From UBA6901 sp035256085 (GTDB taxonomy: Bacteria; Pseudomonadota; Gammaproteobacteria; Acidiferrobacterales; UBA6901): 17,126 nucleotides of DNA. The translations under genes and the position numbers were made by a program. This document shows, piece after piece, positions 7,035 through 13,813 of the stretch. Numbering within the stretch: the stretch's first letter is position 1; the number at the start of each line of letters is the position of its first letter. The notes under the pieces were generated by a model that was given only the letters and a program-made list of their open reading frames with translations, ran no database searches and was not told where the DNA came from. The stretch spans positions 1-17,126 of the forward strand of contig DATEYP010000292.1 in NCBI GenBank assembly GCA_035256085.1. Direction: 5' to 3'.

Positions 7035-7444
7035 CGCTTGTCCTCAGTGACACGCACCGCGGGGACGGCGCGCACAATGCCTTCCACACCACCGGATTGC
7101 GCCTTGCGCAAGAGTTCATCCATGCCCAAGTTGCGGTAGTTGAGCACCCGCACCAGCATCGGCAGGTTGATGCCGCTCACGAGTTCAACACGTCCCGGTA
7201 CCAACAAGCGGCACGCCGCATTGGTGTGTGAGGAGCCGTAGATATCGGCCAGTATCAGCACCCCGTCGCCCTGTTCGATCATCCGGATGCGTTCCGAGAG
7301 TGCCTGAGCCAGCGCTTCTTGCGATTGGCGGTAATCGATGGGCTGGATATCCAGCCGCTCAGGCCGGTTACCAAGGACGTGCTCCACGGCGTTGAGCAGG
7401 CCACGTCCCATATCTTCCTGTGCAAGCAGTATGATGCCGATCAT
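7031..7444 (-). CDS. PTS EIIA(Man)-type protein lacking the active-site histidine
   Basis: The 137-residue protein matches the single-domain EIIA of the mannose family, cytosolic proteins that accept phosphate from HPr. In this family the N-terminus reads roughly MIGIVLVTHG with the phosphorylated His at position 9 or 10. Here it reads MIGIILLAQEDMG: Gln9 (codon CAG) replaces the His. Supporting residues Asp67 and Ser72 remain in ADIYGSSHTNAA, with an unusual His73 where Pro is common. The LVSGINLPMLVRVLNYR segment is normal. ATG 7444 is chosen because it gives the family N-terminus and overlaps the rapZ stop (ATGA); ptsH overlaps its own end in the same way. Loss of the His suggests it no longer carries phosphate by the usual route, but the intact fold and operon place suggest retained function, perhaps as a partner or sensor. 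This role is inference. Confidence 0.9.
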   Translation of the reverse strand: MIGIILLAQEDMGRGLLNAVEHVLGNRPERLDIQPIDYRQSQEALAQALSERIRMIEQGDGVLILADIYGSSHTNAACRLLVPGRVELVSGINLPMLVRVLNYRNLGMDELLRKAQSGGVEGIVRAVPAVRVTEDKR

Positions 7445-8337
7445 GCTAACTCCCGGTGACGAATCTGTGTCTTGATGCCCTTGTCGGCGAAATATGCGGC
7501 GAGTTTCTCGACGAGGTAAACCGAACGGTGCTGGCCGCCGGTGCATCCCACGGCGATGGTCATGTAGCTGCGCCGCTCGGCCTCGAAGCCCGGCAGCCAG
7601 CGCTCCAGCAATCCGCGCAATTCATCGAACATCTGTAGCACCTCGGCGTGTCGTTCGAGAAACGCGGTTACCTGCGGATCGCGACCGGTGTAGGGTCGCA
7701 GTTCGGGTTGCCAGTGCGGGTTGGGCAGGCAGCGCACATCGAATACATAGTCGGCATCGGCCGGCGTGCCTTTCTTGTAGCCGAAGGATTCGAACAGCAG
7801 GGTCATGCCGTTGGAGTCACCGCCGCGCGCAAAGTCCTGAACGCGGGTACGCAACTCGTGCGGTGTGGTGTGCGTGGTGTCGATGCGCAGTGCCGGGTTG
7901 AACGACAACGGTTCGAGCAGTTTGCGCTCCAGGCGTATGCCTTCGAGCAGCGGCGTATCCTTGTCGGTGAGCGGGTGCCGGCGGCGTGTTTCCTTGAAAC
8001 GCTTTACCAGCACGTTTTCATCCGCCTCCAGGAAAATGATCCGGTACTGAACGTTGAGCTGTTCCAGACGCGTGAGGCTCTGTGGCAGCACGTCGAGAAA
8101 CGCGCGGTTGCGTGCATCGATACCAACTGCGGTGTGCGTCGGCACCTCGTCTGAGGGAGCCCTGCTCGCTTCGCCCGTTGTCCCGGGGAGAAGATTCGAT
8201 CCAAGCAACTGCTCGGTGAAGTGCGGCAGCAGGCTGGCCGGCAAGTTGTCGATGCAGTAGTAACCCAGATCTTCAAGTGCCTGCAAGGCGATGGATTTTC
8301 CCGAGCCGGACAGGCCGCTGACAATAAAGAAGCTCAT
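7441..8337 (-). CDS. rapZ: RapZ family nucleotide-binding protein (YvcJ/RNase adaptor)
   Basis: The 298-residue protein has Walker A GLSGSGKS (8-15), the conserved CIDNLP (28-33), the FESFGYKKG and DVRCLPNPHW blocks of the C-terminal half, and the family hallmark GCTGGQHRSVYLVEKL (from 264). In E. coli RapZ binds the sRNA GlmZ and guides RNase E, controlling GlmS and thus amino-sugar supply for cell wall and LPS; other members bind UDP-sugars. Here glmZ is not visible, so the target is unknown. The region before AVGIDARN (about 46-69) carries roughly 18 more residues than E. coli as I recall it. The extreme C-terminus lacks the Lys/Arg tail of the enteric protein. The stop overlaps the EIIA-like start; hprK ends 25 nt upstream. 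Confidence 0.93.
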   Translation of the reverse strand: MSFFIVSGLSGSGKSIALQALEDLGYYCIDNLPASLLPHFTEQLLGSNLLPGTTGEASRAPSDEVPTHTAVGIDARNRAFLDVLPQSLTRLEQLNVQYRIIFLEADENVLVKRFKETRRRHPLTDKDTPLLEGIRLERKLLEPLSFNPALRIDTTHTTPHELRTRVQDFARGGDSNGMTLLFESFGYKKGTPADADYVFDVRCLPNPHWQPELRPYTGRDPQVTAFLERHAEVLQMFDELRGLLERWLPGFEAERRSYMTIAVGCTGGQHRSVYLVEKLAAYFADKGIKTQIRHRELA

Positions 8338-8362
8338 TAAAGCAGCCCGGTCGTCTGCGTGG

Positions 8363-9313
8363 TCATTTTTCTTTCCGGCTCATGAGCACGTGCTGGCGTT
8401 CCATCAGTTCCTCAAGCGGATTGACGCCGCGCATGCGCAGGATGTGGTTGCGTGTGGCGGCTTCCACCAGCACCGCGAGATTGCGGCCGGGCGCGACATA
8501 AAGCACCACCTCCGGTACGTCCACGTCCAGAATGTTGCGCGTGACTTGTTCGGCCTGTAGGCGGTCGACCTTGGTCATGCGCTCGGCCGTGAGTTGTTCA
8601 AGGCGCACGATCAGGCGCAGGGTCTTTTCCGGTCGCACCGCGGTGTCGCCGAAAATGGCACGCACGTTCAGGATACCGAGGCCGCGCACTTCGAGAAAGT
8701 CGCGCAGCAGGTGCGGGCAGCGGCCGATCAGTACCGTCGGCGTGGTGCGCGAAAATTCGACGGCGTCGTCGGCGATCAGCCGGTGGCCGCGGCTGAGCAG
8801 TTCCAGCGCCAGTTCGCTCTTGCCGATGCCGGACTCTCCGGTCAGGAATACACCCAGTCCCATGACCTCCAGGTACACGCCGTGCAGCGTGGCGCGCGCC
8901 GCGAGTGAGCGCGTCAGATAGTGCTGTAAGTGGTCGATGACTTTCGGGCCGGGTAGCGTGCTGGCAAGCAACGGCAAGCTGGCGGCATCGGCGGCCTGGA
9001 TCAGGTCGGCATCGACGGTCTCGTCGTTCGCCACCACCACGATGGTTGTGGTGGCGCAGGTAAAGATATTCTGGATGGCCTGGGCGTGTTCCGCCTCTCC
9101 CAGACGGCGCAGATACTCGACCTCGGCACTGCCCAGTACCTGTATCCGGTTGGGGTGAATAAAGTTGAGGTAGCCGACCAGTGCCATACCCGGAAACAGG
9201 GCATTGGCCGGTTCCATCAGCCGTTTCTGCCCTGATTTTCCGGCGAGCCAGCGCAACCGCAGCACGTCGCACTGGGCATCGAACAGGTCGTTCGCGGTGA
9301 GAATGGGATTCAT
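8363..9313 (-). CDS. hprK: HPr kinase/phosphorylase
   Basis: HPrK uses ATP or PPi to phosphorylate HPr on Ser46 and also removes that phosphate. The 316-residue protein has the usual length. Residues 1-130 form the variable N-terminal domain. The catalytic part contains HGVYLEVMGLGVFLTG with His144, the P-loop GESGIGKS (159-166), IADDAVEF with Asp182/Asp183, and the signature EVRGLGILNVRAIFG. All residues expected for kinase and phosphorylase activity are present. ATG 9313 gives the family N-terminus (MNPILTANDLFD). It is separated from hpf by 156 nt holding two palindromes, and from rapZ by 25 nt. Together with HPr Ser46 it supports phosphorylation control of the PTS output here. Confidence 0.95.
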   Translation of the reverse strand: MNPILTANDLFDAQCDVLRLRWLAGKSGQKRLMEPANALFPGMALVGYLNFIHPNRIQVLGSAEVEYLRRLGEAEHAQAIQNIFTCATTTIVVVANDETVDADLIQAADAASLPLLASTLPGPKVIDHLQHYLTRSLAARATLHGVYLEVMGLGVFLTGESGIGKSELALELLSRGHRLIADDAVEFSRTTPTVLIGRCPHLLRDFLEVRGLGILNVRAIFGDTAVRPEKTLRLIVRLEQLTAERMTKVDRLQAEQVTRNILDVDVPEVVLYVAPGRNLAVLVEAATRNHILRMRGVNPLEELMERQHVLMSRKEK

Positions 9314-9383
9314 GCTGTATCCGGGTGGTGCACCGGGCGGGCCAGGTTATCCGTGTGCGACATTGTATGGAAATTGCACTATT

Positions 9384-9410
9384 GCCGGGGCGCGGTCAAT
9401 AGCGCCCGGC
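9384..9410. other. Hairpin upstream of hprK
   Basis: GCCGGGGCGC (9384-9393) pairs with GCGCCCGGC (9402-9410) with one bulged base and an 8-nt loop. It lies about 70 nt before the hprK start on the transcribed strand and has no U-run. It may be a leader structure of hprK. Confidence 0.4.
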
Positions 9411-9437
9411 CGTGCAGGAAAGGCGGGAGGAGTCGGC

Positions 9438-9462
9438 GGTGCCTGTCCCGCGGGCAGGCACC
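9438..9462. other. 25-nt palindrome after hpf
   Basis: GGTGCCTGTCCCGCGGGCAGGCACC is its own inverse except for one G-U-type pair. It begins 8 nt past the hpf stop on the minus strand. No U-run follows, so it is a strong hairpin rather than a textbook terminator. It could attenuate or process the transcript between hpf and hprK. Confidence 0.5.
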
Positions 9463-9469
9463 GGCGCGC

Positions 9470-9766
9470 CTAGCGGTGGGCGCTGATCTTTTCCTTGTGT
9501 TTGAGCACCTGGCGGTCGAGTTTGTCGGCCAGCGCGTCAATTACCGCGTACATGTCATCGCCCTCGCAATCGGCATGCAGTTGCGTGCCCTTGGCATTGA
9601 TGGTGGCCTCGGCGCTGTGGCGGTTCTTCTTCTTTTCGAAATGCAGGACGACGTTGGTATTGGTCACGTGGTCGAAGTGTTTCTGGATGCGTCCGATTTT
9701 CTCGGAGACATAGTCACGCAGGGGGTCGGTGATTTCGATTTGCTGGCCGCTGACATTAATTTGCAT
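9470..9766 (-). CDS. hpf: Ribosome hibernation promoting factor, short form
   Basis: The 98-residue protein (MQINVSGQQIEITDPLRDYV) is the short HPF/YfiA type that binds the 30S subunit at the tRNA channel and helps form inactive 100S ribosomes. The conserved HFEKKKNRHSAEATI and DDMYAVIDALADKLDRQ segments are present; there is no long-form C-terminal dimerisation domain. A strong ribosome-binding site, GGAGGTG (9769-9775 read on the minus strand), sits 2 nt before ATG 9766. The gene directly follows rpoN with a 20-nt gap, the classical gammaproteobacterial arrangement. Confidence 0.95.
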   Translation of the reverse strand: MQINVSGQQIEITDPLRDYVSEKIGRIQKHFDHVTNTNVVLHFEKKKNRHSAEATINAKGTQLHADCEGDDMYAVIDALADKLDRQVLKHKEKISAHR

Positions 9767-9786
9767 GGCACCTCCACGGGGCTGTT

Positions 9787-11298
9787 TCAGACAAGGGATT
9801 TTCGCTGGCTGGAAGGCGGTATGTTAAGCGCCTCTCGGTACTTTGCAACTGTCCGGCGCGCGACATGAATGCCTTGCTCGGCAAGGATTTCGGCAATCGT
9901 ACTGTCGCTGATCGGCTTGAGTGGCTTTTCCGCTTCAATCAGCTTCTTGATGAGTGAGCGGATGGCGGTGGCCGAGCAAGTGCCGCCGTCGGACGTGCCG
10001 ACGTGACTGGAGAAAAAATATTTCAGCTCGAAGATGCCGCGCGGCGTGAGCATGTACTTGCTGGTGGTCACGCGCGATATCGTGGATTCGTGCATGCCGA
10101 CGATCTCGGCAATGTCGTGCAACACCAGCGGTTTCATGGCCTCGGCGCCGTGGTCGAAGAAGGCACGTTGCCGGTCGACGATGGCGCGCGCCACCTTGAG
10201 CAGGGTCTCGTTACGGCTGACCAGGCTCTTGATGAACCAGCGCGCCTCCTGAAGTTTGTCTTGCAGGTATCTGTTGTCGGCCGTGTCGGCGCCGCGGCGG
10301 ATCAGCTTCTCGTATTGTTGATTGATGCCGAGTCGCGGCGCGGCGCTGGAGGTCAGTTCGGCTCGCCAGGTTCCGCGGATTTTTTTGACCGTGATGTCCG
10401 GCACGATGTAACCGGCCTGGCTGGTGGTCACGCTGCCGCCGGGGCGCGGATTGAGATGCTGAATAAGCTGAATGGCCTCCTGCAGGTCTTCGGGCGAAAG
10501 CCGGGTGGTGCGTTTGAGCTGCTTGAAATCGCGGTTAGCCAGCAAGGCCAGGTTCTCGGAGGTGGCAACCCGGCGCGCGTTGTCGAGGTGTGGCGTGGCG
10601 GAAGGGAGCGCGCGCATCTGCAACTGCAAACATTCGCTCAGGTCGCGCGCGGCGACGCCTGCCGGATCAAAATTCTGGATCTGGTGGACCACCGCTTGTA
10701 TTTCGTCAATCTCAACCGACAAGTCGCCGGGGAGGGATTGCTGTATCTCTTCGAGTGTGCAGGTAAGGTATCCGTCTTCATTAATGGCGTCGATCGTCGC
10801 TTCGGCGATGCGCCGGTCGGTAGGGGAGAGAATCGCCATTTGCATCTGCCACAACAGATGCTCGCGCAAGGTCGCGGGCGCGCTGTTGCGTGCGTCGATA
10901 TCCGGCAGGCCGTCGCCGCCTTCGTTGCGCGTGGCGCTGGCGCTGAGCGATTCACTGTTGTCTTCCCAGTCGTCATTGCCGCCGGTCAGTTCCTCGCGCA
11001 GCGGATCGTTCTCAATCGCGACGTCGCGGTCCACCGGTTGCTCGTCGCCGACCGCGCCATCACCTGCCTCGCTGTCGCCCCCGCTCTCCACGCTCACGGC
11101 TTCCTCGACGGGGGCTTCGCTTGCTTCGCGGGCAACGGCTTCTTCGTCCAGATCTTCGAGCAACGGATTGTTTTCCAGGGCCTCCTGTATCTCCTGTTGC
11201 AGTTCGAGCGACGACAGCTGCAGCAGGCGGATTGCCTGTTGCAGCTGCGGCGTGATTGTCAGGTGCTGACCGAGTTTTAAGTCGAGTGACTGCTTCAT
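9787..11298 (-). CDS. rpoN: RNA polymerase sigma-54 factor
   Basis: The 503-residue protein begins MKQSLDLKLGQHLTITPQLQ, the activator-responsive region I with its LQLS-rich helices (1-50). Region II (about 51-140) is strongly acidic. The core-binding domain follows, then the HTH region, and the RpoN box ARRTVAKYRE at 480-489 that reads the -24 promoter element. ATG 11298 is used because it matches the family start; the frame stays open a further 22 codons upstream but without homology. Sigma-54 directs transcription at -24/-12 promoters with AAA+ activators and commonly governs nitrogen, motility and stress genes. Unlike its tightly packed neighbours, it has a 208-nt AT-richer gap before it, so it may have its own promoter. 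Confidence 0.96.
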   Translation of the reverse strand: MKQSLDLKLGQHLTITPQLQQAIRLLQLSSLELQQEIQEALENNPLLEDLDEEAVAREASEAPVEEAVSVESGGDSEAGDGAVGDEQPVDRDVAIENDPLREELTGGNDDWEDNSESLSASATRNEGGDGLPDIDARNSAPATLREHLLWQMQMAILSPTDRRIAEATIDAINEDGYLTCTLEEIQQSLPGDLSVEIDEIQAVVHQIQNFDPAGVAARDLSECLQLQMRALPSATPHLDNARRVATSENLALLANRDFKQLKRTTRLSPEDLQEAIQLIQHLNPRPGGSVTTSQAGYIVPDITVKKIRGTWRAELTSSAAPRLGINQQYEKLIRRGADTADNRYLQDKLQEARWFIKSLVSRNETLLKVARAIVDRQRAFFDHGAEAMKPLVLHDIAEIVGMHESTISRVTTSKYMLTPRGIFELKYFFSSHVGTSDGGTCSATAIRSLIKKLIEAEKPLKPISDSTIAEILAEQGIHVARRTVAKYREALNIPPSSQRKSLV

Positions 11299-11506
11299 GA
11301 GCGGGTGTTGAACATATACATTATTAAAAAATGGGTACGGGGCACTCAGATTACATCCAGCCATCCCTTGTTGCTGCCTTCTCGTACTTCAAGTCTAGTC
11401 CATTTTTCTCCGTGTCGCGGCCGCGCACAAGGCCCTTTCGGGATGCTGATTTTCGAGTCAAACCGCGGGTCGTATCAAGCATGGGGACCGGCGCATCCCC
11501 CGATCG

Positions 11507-12232
11507 CTACAGGCGGAAATCCTCGCCCAGATAAACCTTTTTCACTTCCTCGTTGTACAGGATTTCCGCCGGAGAACCGGCAGCGAGTGCCTTGCCATCG
11601 GACATGATGTAGGCGCGGTCGCAGATTTTCAGGGTTTCGCGCACGTTGTGGTCGGTAATCAACACGCCAATGCCGCGCTGCTTGAGGTGCATGATGAGTT
11701 GCTGGATATCCAGGACCGAGAGCGGGTCCACGCCGGCAAAGGGCTCGTCCAGCAGAATGAAGCGCGGGCGTGTGGCCAGCGCCCGGGCAATTTCCACGCG
11801 CCGGCGCTCGCCGCCGGACAGGCTCATGCCGAGACTCTGGCGGCGATCGGCGACGTGCAGCTCCTGGAGCAGTTCTTCCAGGCGTTGCTCGCGTTCCTCC
11901 GGCGTCAGTTCCTTCTGGGTTTCCAGAATCGCCATGATATTGTCTTCGACCGACAACTTGCGGAATACCGATGCTTCCTGCGGCAGGTAGCTCAAGCCAA
12001 GGCGCGCGCGCTGGTGCATGGGCAGGCGCGTGAGTTCGGTCTTGTCGAGGTGAATCTCGCCCTGGTCGAGCGGCACCAGCCCGACAATCATATAGAAGCA
12101 GGTGGTCTTGCCGGCGCCGTTCGGGCCAAGCAGCCCGACGACTTCACCGCTTTCGATGGACAGCGACACGTCGCGCACTACCTTGCGCCCCTTGTACTGC
12201 TTGCTCAAGTGGGTGGCGGTGAGCACGCTCAT
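11507..12232 (-). CDS. lptB: LPS transport ATPase LptB
   Basis: LptB is the cytoplasmic ATPase of the LptB2FG complex, which lifts LPS out of the inner membrane and pushes it along the LptC-LptA bridge. The 241-residue protein has all ABC motifs: Walker A GPNGAGKT (36-43), Q-loop Gln85 in YLPQEASVF, signature LSGGE (138-142), Walker B FILLDEP (158-164) with Glu163, and His195 in ITDHNVRE. The length equals that of E. coli LptB. ATG 12232 overlaps the TGA of lptA (ATGA), so translation is coupled. lptF and lptG are not in the window, as usual. Confidence 0.97.
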   Translation of the reverse strand: MSVLTATHLSKQYKGRKVVRDVSLSIESGEVVGLLGPNGAGKTTCFYMIVGLVPLDQGEIHLDKTELTRLPMHQRARLGLSYLPQEASVFRKLSVEDNIMAILETQKELTPEEREQRLEELLQELHVADRRQSLGMSLSGGERRRVEIARALATRPRFILLDEPFAGVDPLSVLDIQQLIMHLKQRGIGVLITDHNVRETLKICDRAYIMSDGKALAAGSPAEILYNEEVKKVYLGEDFRL

Positions 12233-12783
12233 GGGTTGTTCCCCGGGTGCGGCAGCTTGTCCGCGCGCGGCACCAGGGCGGCATACACAGGTCGCCCGTT
12301 CGCGCTTTCAGCGATCATGCTTTGATTTTCGATGTCGTAGTGCAGCACGGCGCTGCGGAACAGGTCGCGCCCACGTTTTACCTGGACCTCGCCGTACAGG
12401 TCCACGCGCCGGGTCGGCGCATGGTAGACGGCACGGCCGGCTTCGCCCTCGATGAATTCCGCCAGTCCCTCCGGCCGGTGACGAAAGGTTACGGGTTTTC
12501 CTTCGGCGGTCACGGTTTCAATATCATTGGCGCGGTTCTGCACCTCGGCGCGCGCGGCCGTGAGGCGCAACGTACCCTGGCTGAAGACCACGTGGCCGCG
12601 ATACAGGCTAATGCCCCTTTTTTGGTCAACATCGATGCGGTCGGCGCGCAGGTTCACGGGCAACCGGCGTTCGCTTTCGACAGCATGCGCGCACAGCGGC
12701 ATGGCCAGCAGGACAGTGAGAAACAGCGAGGTACAGCGCGACATCGCTATATGAAGAATATGATAGTGCAGGCGCGCTTTCAT
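12229..12783 (-). CDS. lptA: LPS transport periplasmic protein LptA
   Basis: LptA forms the periplasmic beta-jellyroll bridge that passes LPS from LptC to LptD. The protein has an N-terminal signal peptide (TSLFLTVLLAMPLCAHA, cleavage after CAHA), then NLRADRIDVDQKRGISLYRG, YRGHVVFSQGTLRLTAARAE and AVYHAPTRRVDLYGEVQVKR, the repeating OstA-type strands. Length 184 is typical. ATG 12783 overlaps the lptC TAA (TAATG) and is used here. ATG 12744 (MSRCTSLF) would give a more standard signal peptide and is a good alternative; neither has a strong ribosome-binding site. The stop overlaps the lptB start. Confidence 0.93.
   Translation of the reverse strand: MKARLHYHILHIAMSRCTSLFLTVLLAMPLCAHAVESERRLPVNLRADRIDVDQKRGISLYRGHVVFSQGTLRLTAARAEVQNRANDIETVTAEGKPVTFRHRPEGLAEFIEGEAGRAVYHAPTRRVDLYGEVQVKRGRDLFRSAVLHYDIENQSMIAESANGRPVYAALVPRADKLPHPGNNP
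12735..12778. repeat. Junction repeat copy B (lptC/lptA)
   Basis: AGCGCG (12735-12740) and CGCGCT (12773-12778) form a short inverted repeat. Inside it are GAATAT and TGCAGGCGCGC (12767-12777), also found in the same order in the copy at 13215-13263. Overall similarity to that copy is imperfect over roughly 45 nt. It covers the region between the two possible lptA start codons. Confidence 0.4.
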
Positions 12784-13214
12784 TATTCCAGTATGACACG
12801 CATTTCCCGGGTTTGAACCTCGCCTGCCGGGTCGGCGCCGCTGGCACCGCGCGTCACCCGCACGTTGCCTTGCATGAGAATTTCCTTGCCGTCCGGCGAA
12901 ACCCGGCCGCGGTCGGCGCGCGTGTGCACGGGCGCGGCGTCCGGCGGGAACTGGATGAGATACGGCTGTGTCAGGTCCGCACTGTCGTCGTCGGCATAGT
13001 GCTCCAGCTTGGCGGCGCGCAGTTCGTGTTTGCGCAGGCCCTGGGCGTTCATTTCCGTGGCGATGAAATTTTCAATGATGTAATCCGGTTCGTGGCGGCT
13101 TTCGCTGTCGAACAGGCCGCTGCGCGGGGTCAGGGCATTCGGCAACCACCAGGAGAGCGCCGCCAGTGCGACCAGCACGGCGACGACGGCAAGGCGATTG
13201 AAGTGTCGGGTCAC
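12783..13214 (-). CDS. lptC: LPS transport protein LptC, C-terminally short
   Basis: LptC is a bitopic inner-membrane protein whose periplasmic jellyroll links LptB2FG to LptA. The 143-residue product has an N-terminal membrane helix (LAVVAVLVALAALSWWL), then PDYIIENFIATEMNAQGLRK, the strand HTRADRGRVSPDGKEILMQG and VQTREMRVILE, where it stops. E. coli LptC has about 191 residues; the usual last 45 or so, a PVTIRSP-type strand and the LLSRVRG end that contact LptA, are missing. I found no continuation in the other frames, because lptA starts at once. The start is GTG 13214; it has no clear ribosome-binding site and directly follows a hairpin (13215-13263). The truncation may be real or a sequencing/assembly effect. 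Confidence 0.88.
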   Translation of the reverse strand: MTRHFNRLAVVAVLVALAALSWWLPNALTPRSGLFDSESRHEPDYIIENFIATEMNAQGLRKHELRAAKLEHYADDDSADLTQPYLIQFPPDAAPVHTRADRGRVSPDGKEILMQGNVRVTRGASGADPAGEVQTREMRVILE

Positions 13215-13263
13215 GATGGCGCGCGATCAATGAGAATGAATATTGTTATGCAGGCGCGCCATC
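13215..13263. repeat. Junction repeat copy A (kdsC/lptC) with 10-bp stem
   Basis: GATGGCGCGC (13215-13224) is perfectly inverted as GCGCGCCATC (13254-13263), with a 29-nt AT-rich loop. The right arm reaches into the kdsC stop codon (13262-13264). The left arm touches the lptC GTG start (13212-13214). It shares TGCAGGCGCGC (13249-13259) and GAATAT with copy B. Confidence 0.5.
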
Positions 13264-13813
13264 AATAATAGCGTTGCATCTCGGTGCCGAACGTGCCTTG
13301 CGCCAGCATCAGCAGCTCGCACACGTCGCGCCCCGCGCCGCGTCCGCCGCTGCTTGGCGTGACCCAGTGCGCATGGCGTTTCACCAGAAAGTGCCCATCC
13401 TGCGGGCAGACCGCAAATCCGACGCGCAGCATGATCGGCAGGTCGACCACGTCGTCGCCCACGAACCCGACCTGTTCATGGCTGAGTTGCAGTTCGCGCA
13501 GCAGGTCTTCGTACACCGGAAACTTGTCGGCGCAGCCCTGGCGCACGTGCGTGATGCCCAGCTCCCGGGTGCGGTGCGCCACGATCTGCGACTCGCGGCC
13601 GGTAATAATGCCGACCGCCACGCCGTTGCGTTGCAGCATCTTGAGGCCGTGGCCGTCGCGCGAGTTGAAGGCTTTGTATTCCTCGCCGCGGTTGTCGAGA
13701 AACAGGCCGCCGTCGGTCAGCACGCCGTCCACGTCGAACAACAGCAGTTTGACAGCCTTGGCGCGGGCAAGCAGTGCATCGCTGGCGTCAGCCAGCAGCG
13801 GATGGTCGTGCAT
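13262..13813 (-). CDS. kdsC: KDO-8-phosphate phosphatase
   Basis: KdsC hydrolyses 3-deoxy-D-manno-octulosonate 8-phosphate to Kdo, the inner sugar of LPS. The 183-residue HAD enzyme has DVDGVLTDG with nucleophile Asp27 and acid/base Asp29, the motif II region GIITGRES, and motif III GFVGDDVVDLP. The C-terminal SSGGRGAGRDVCELLMLAQG matches the tail that enters the neighbouring active site in the KdsC tetramer. The gene is essentially full length (E. coli 188). ATG 13813 directly follows the kdsD stop with no spacer. Confidence 0.96.
   Translation of the reverse strand: MHDHPLLADASDALLARAKAVKLLLFDVDGVLTDGGLFLDNRGEEYKAFNSRDGHGLKMLQRNGVAVGIITGRESQIVAHRTRELGITHVRQGCADKFPVYEDLLRELQLSHEQVGFVGDDVVDLPIMLRVGFAVCPQDGHFLVKRHAHWVTPSSGGRGAGRDVCELLMLAQGTFGTEMQRYY

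Noticed and set aside
10003..11280. Long plus-strand open frame of 425 codons opposite rpoN
   Set aside because: It is a mirror of a GC-rich gene; rpoN on the minus strand has the full set of sigma-54 features.
11299..11506. Possible small gene or sigma-54 promoter in the rpoN-lptB gap
   Set aside because: No frame with a ribosome-binding site and no convincing -24/-12 (GG/GC) pair; only AT-rich stretches that are too vague to call a promoter.
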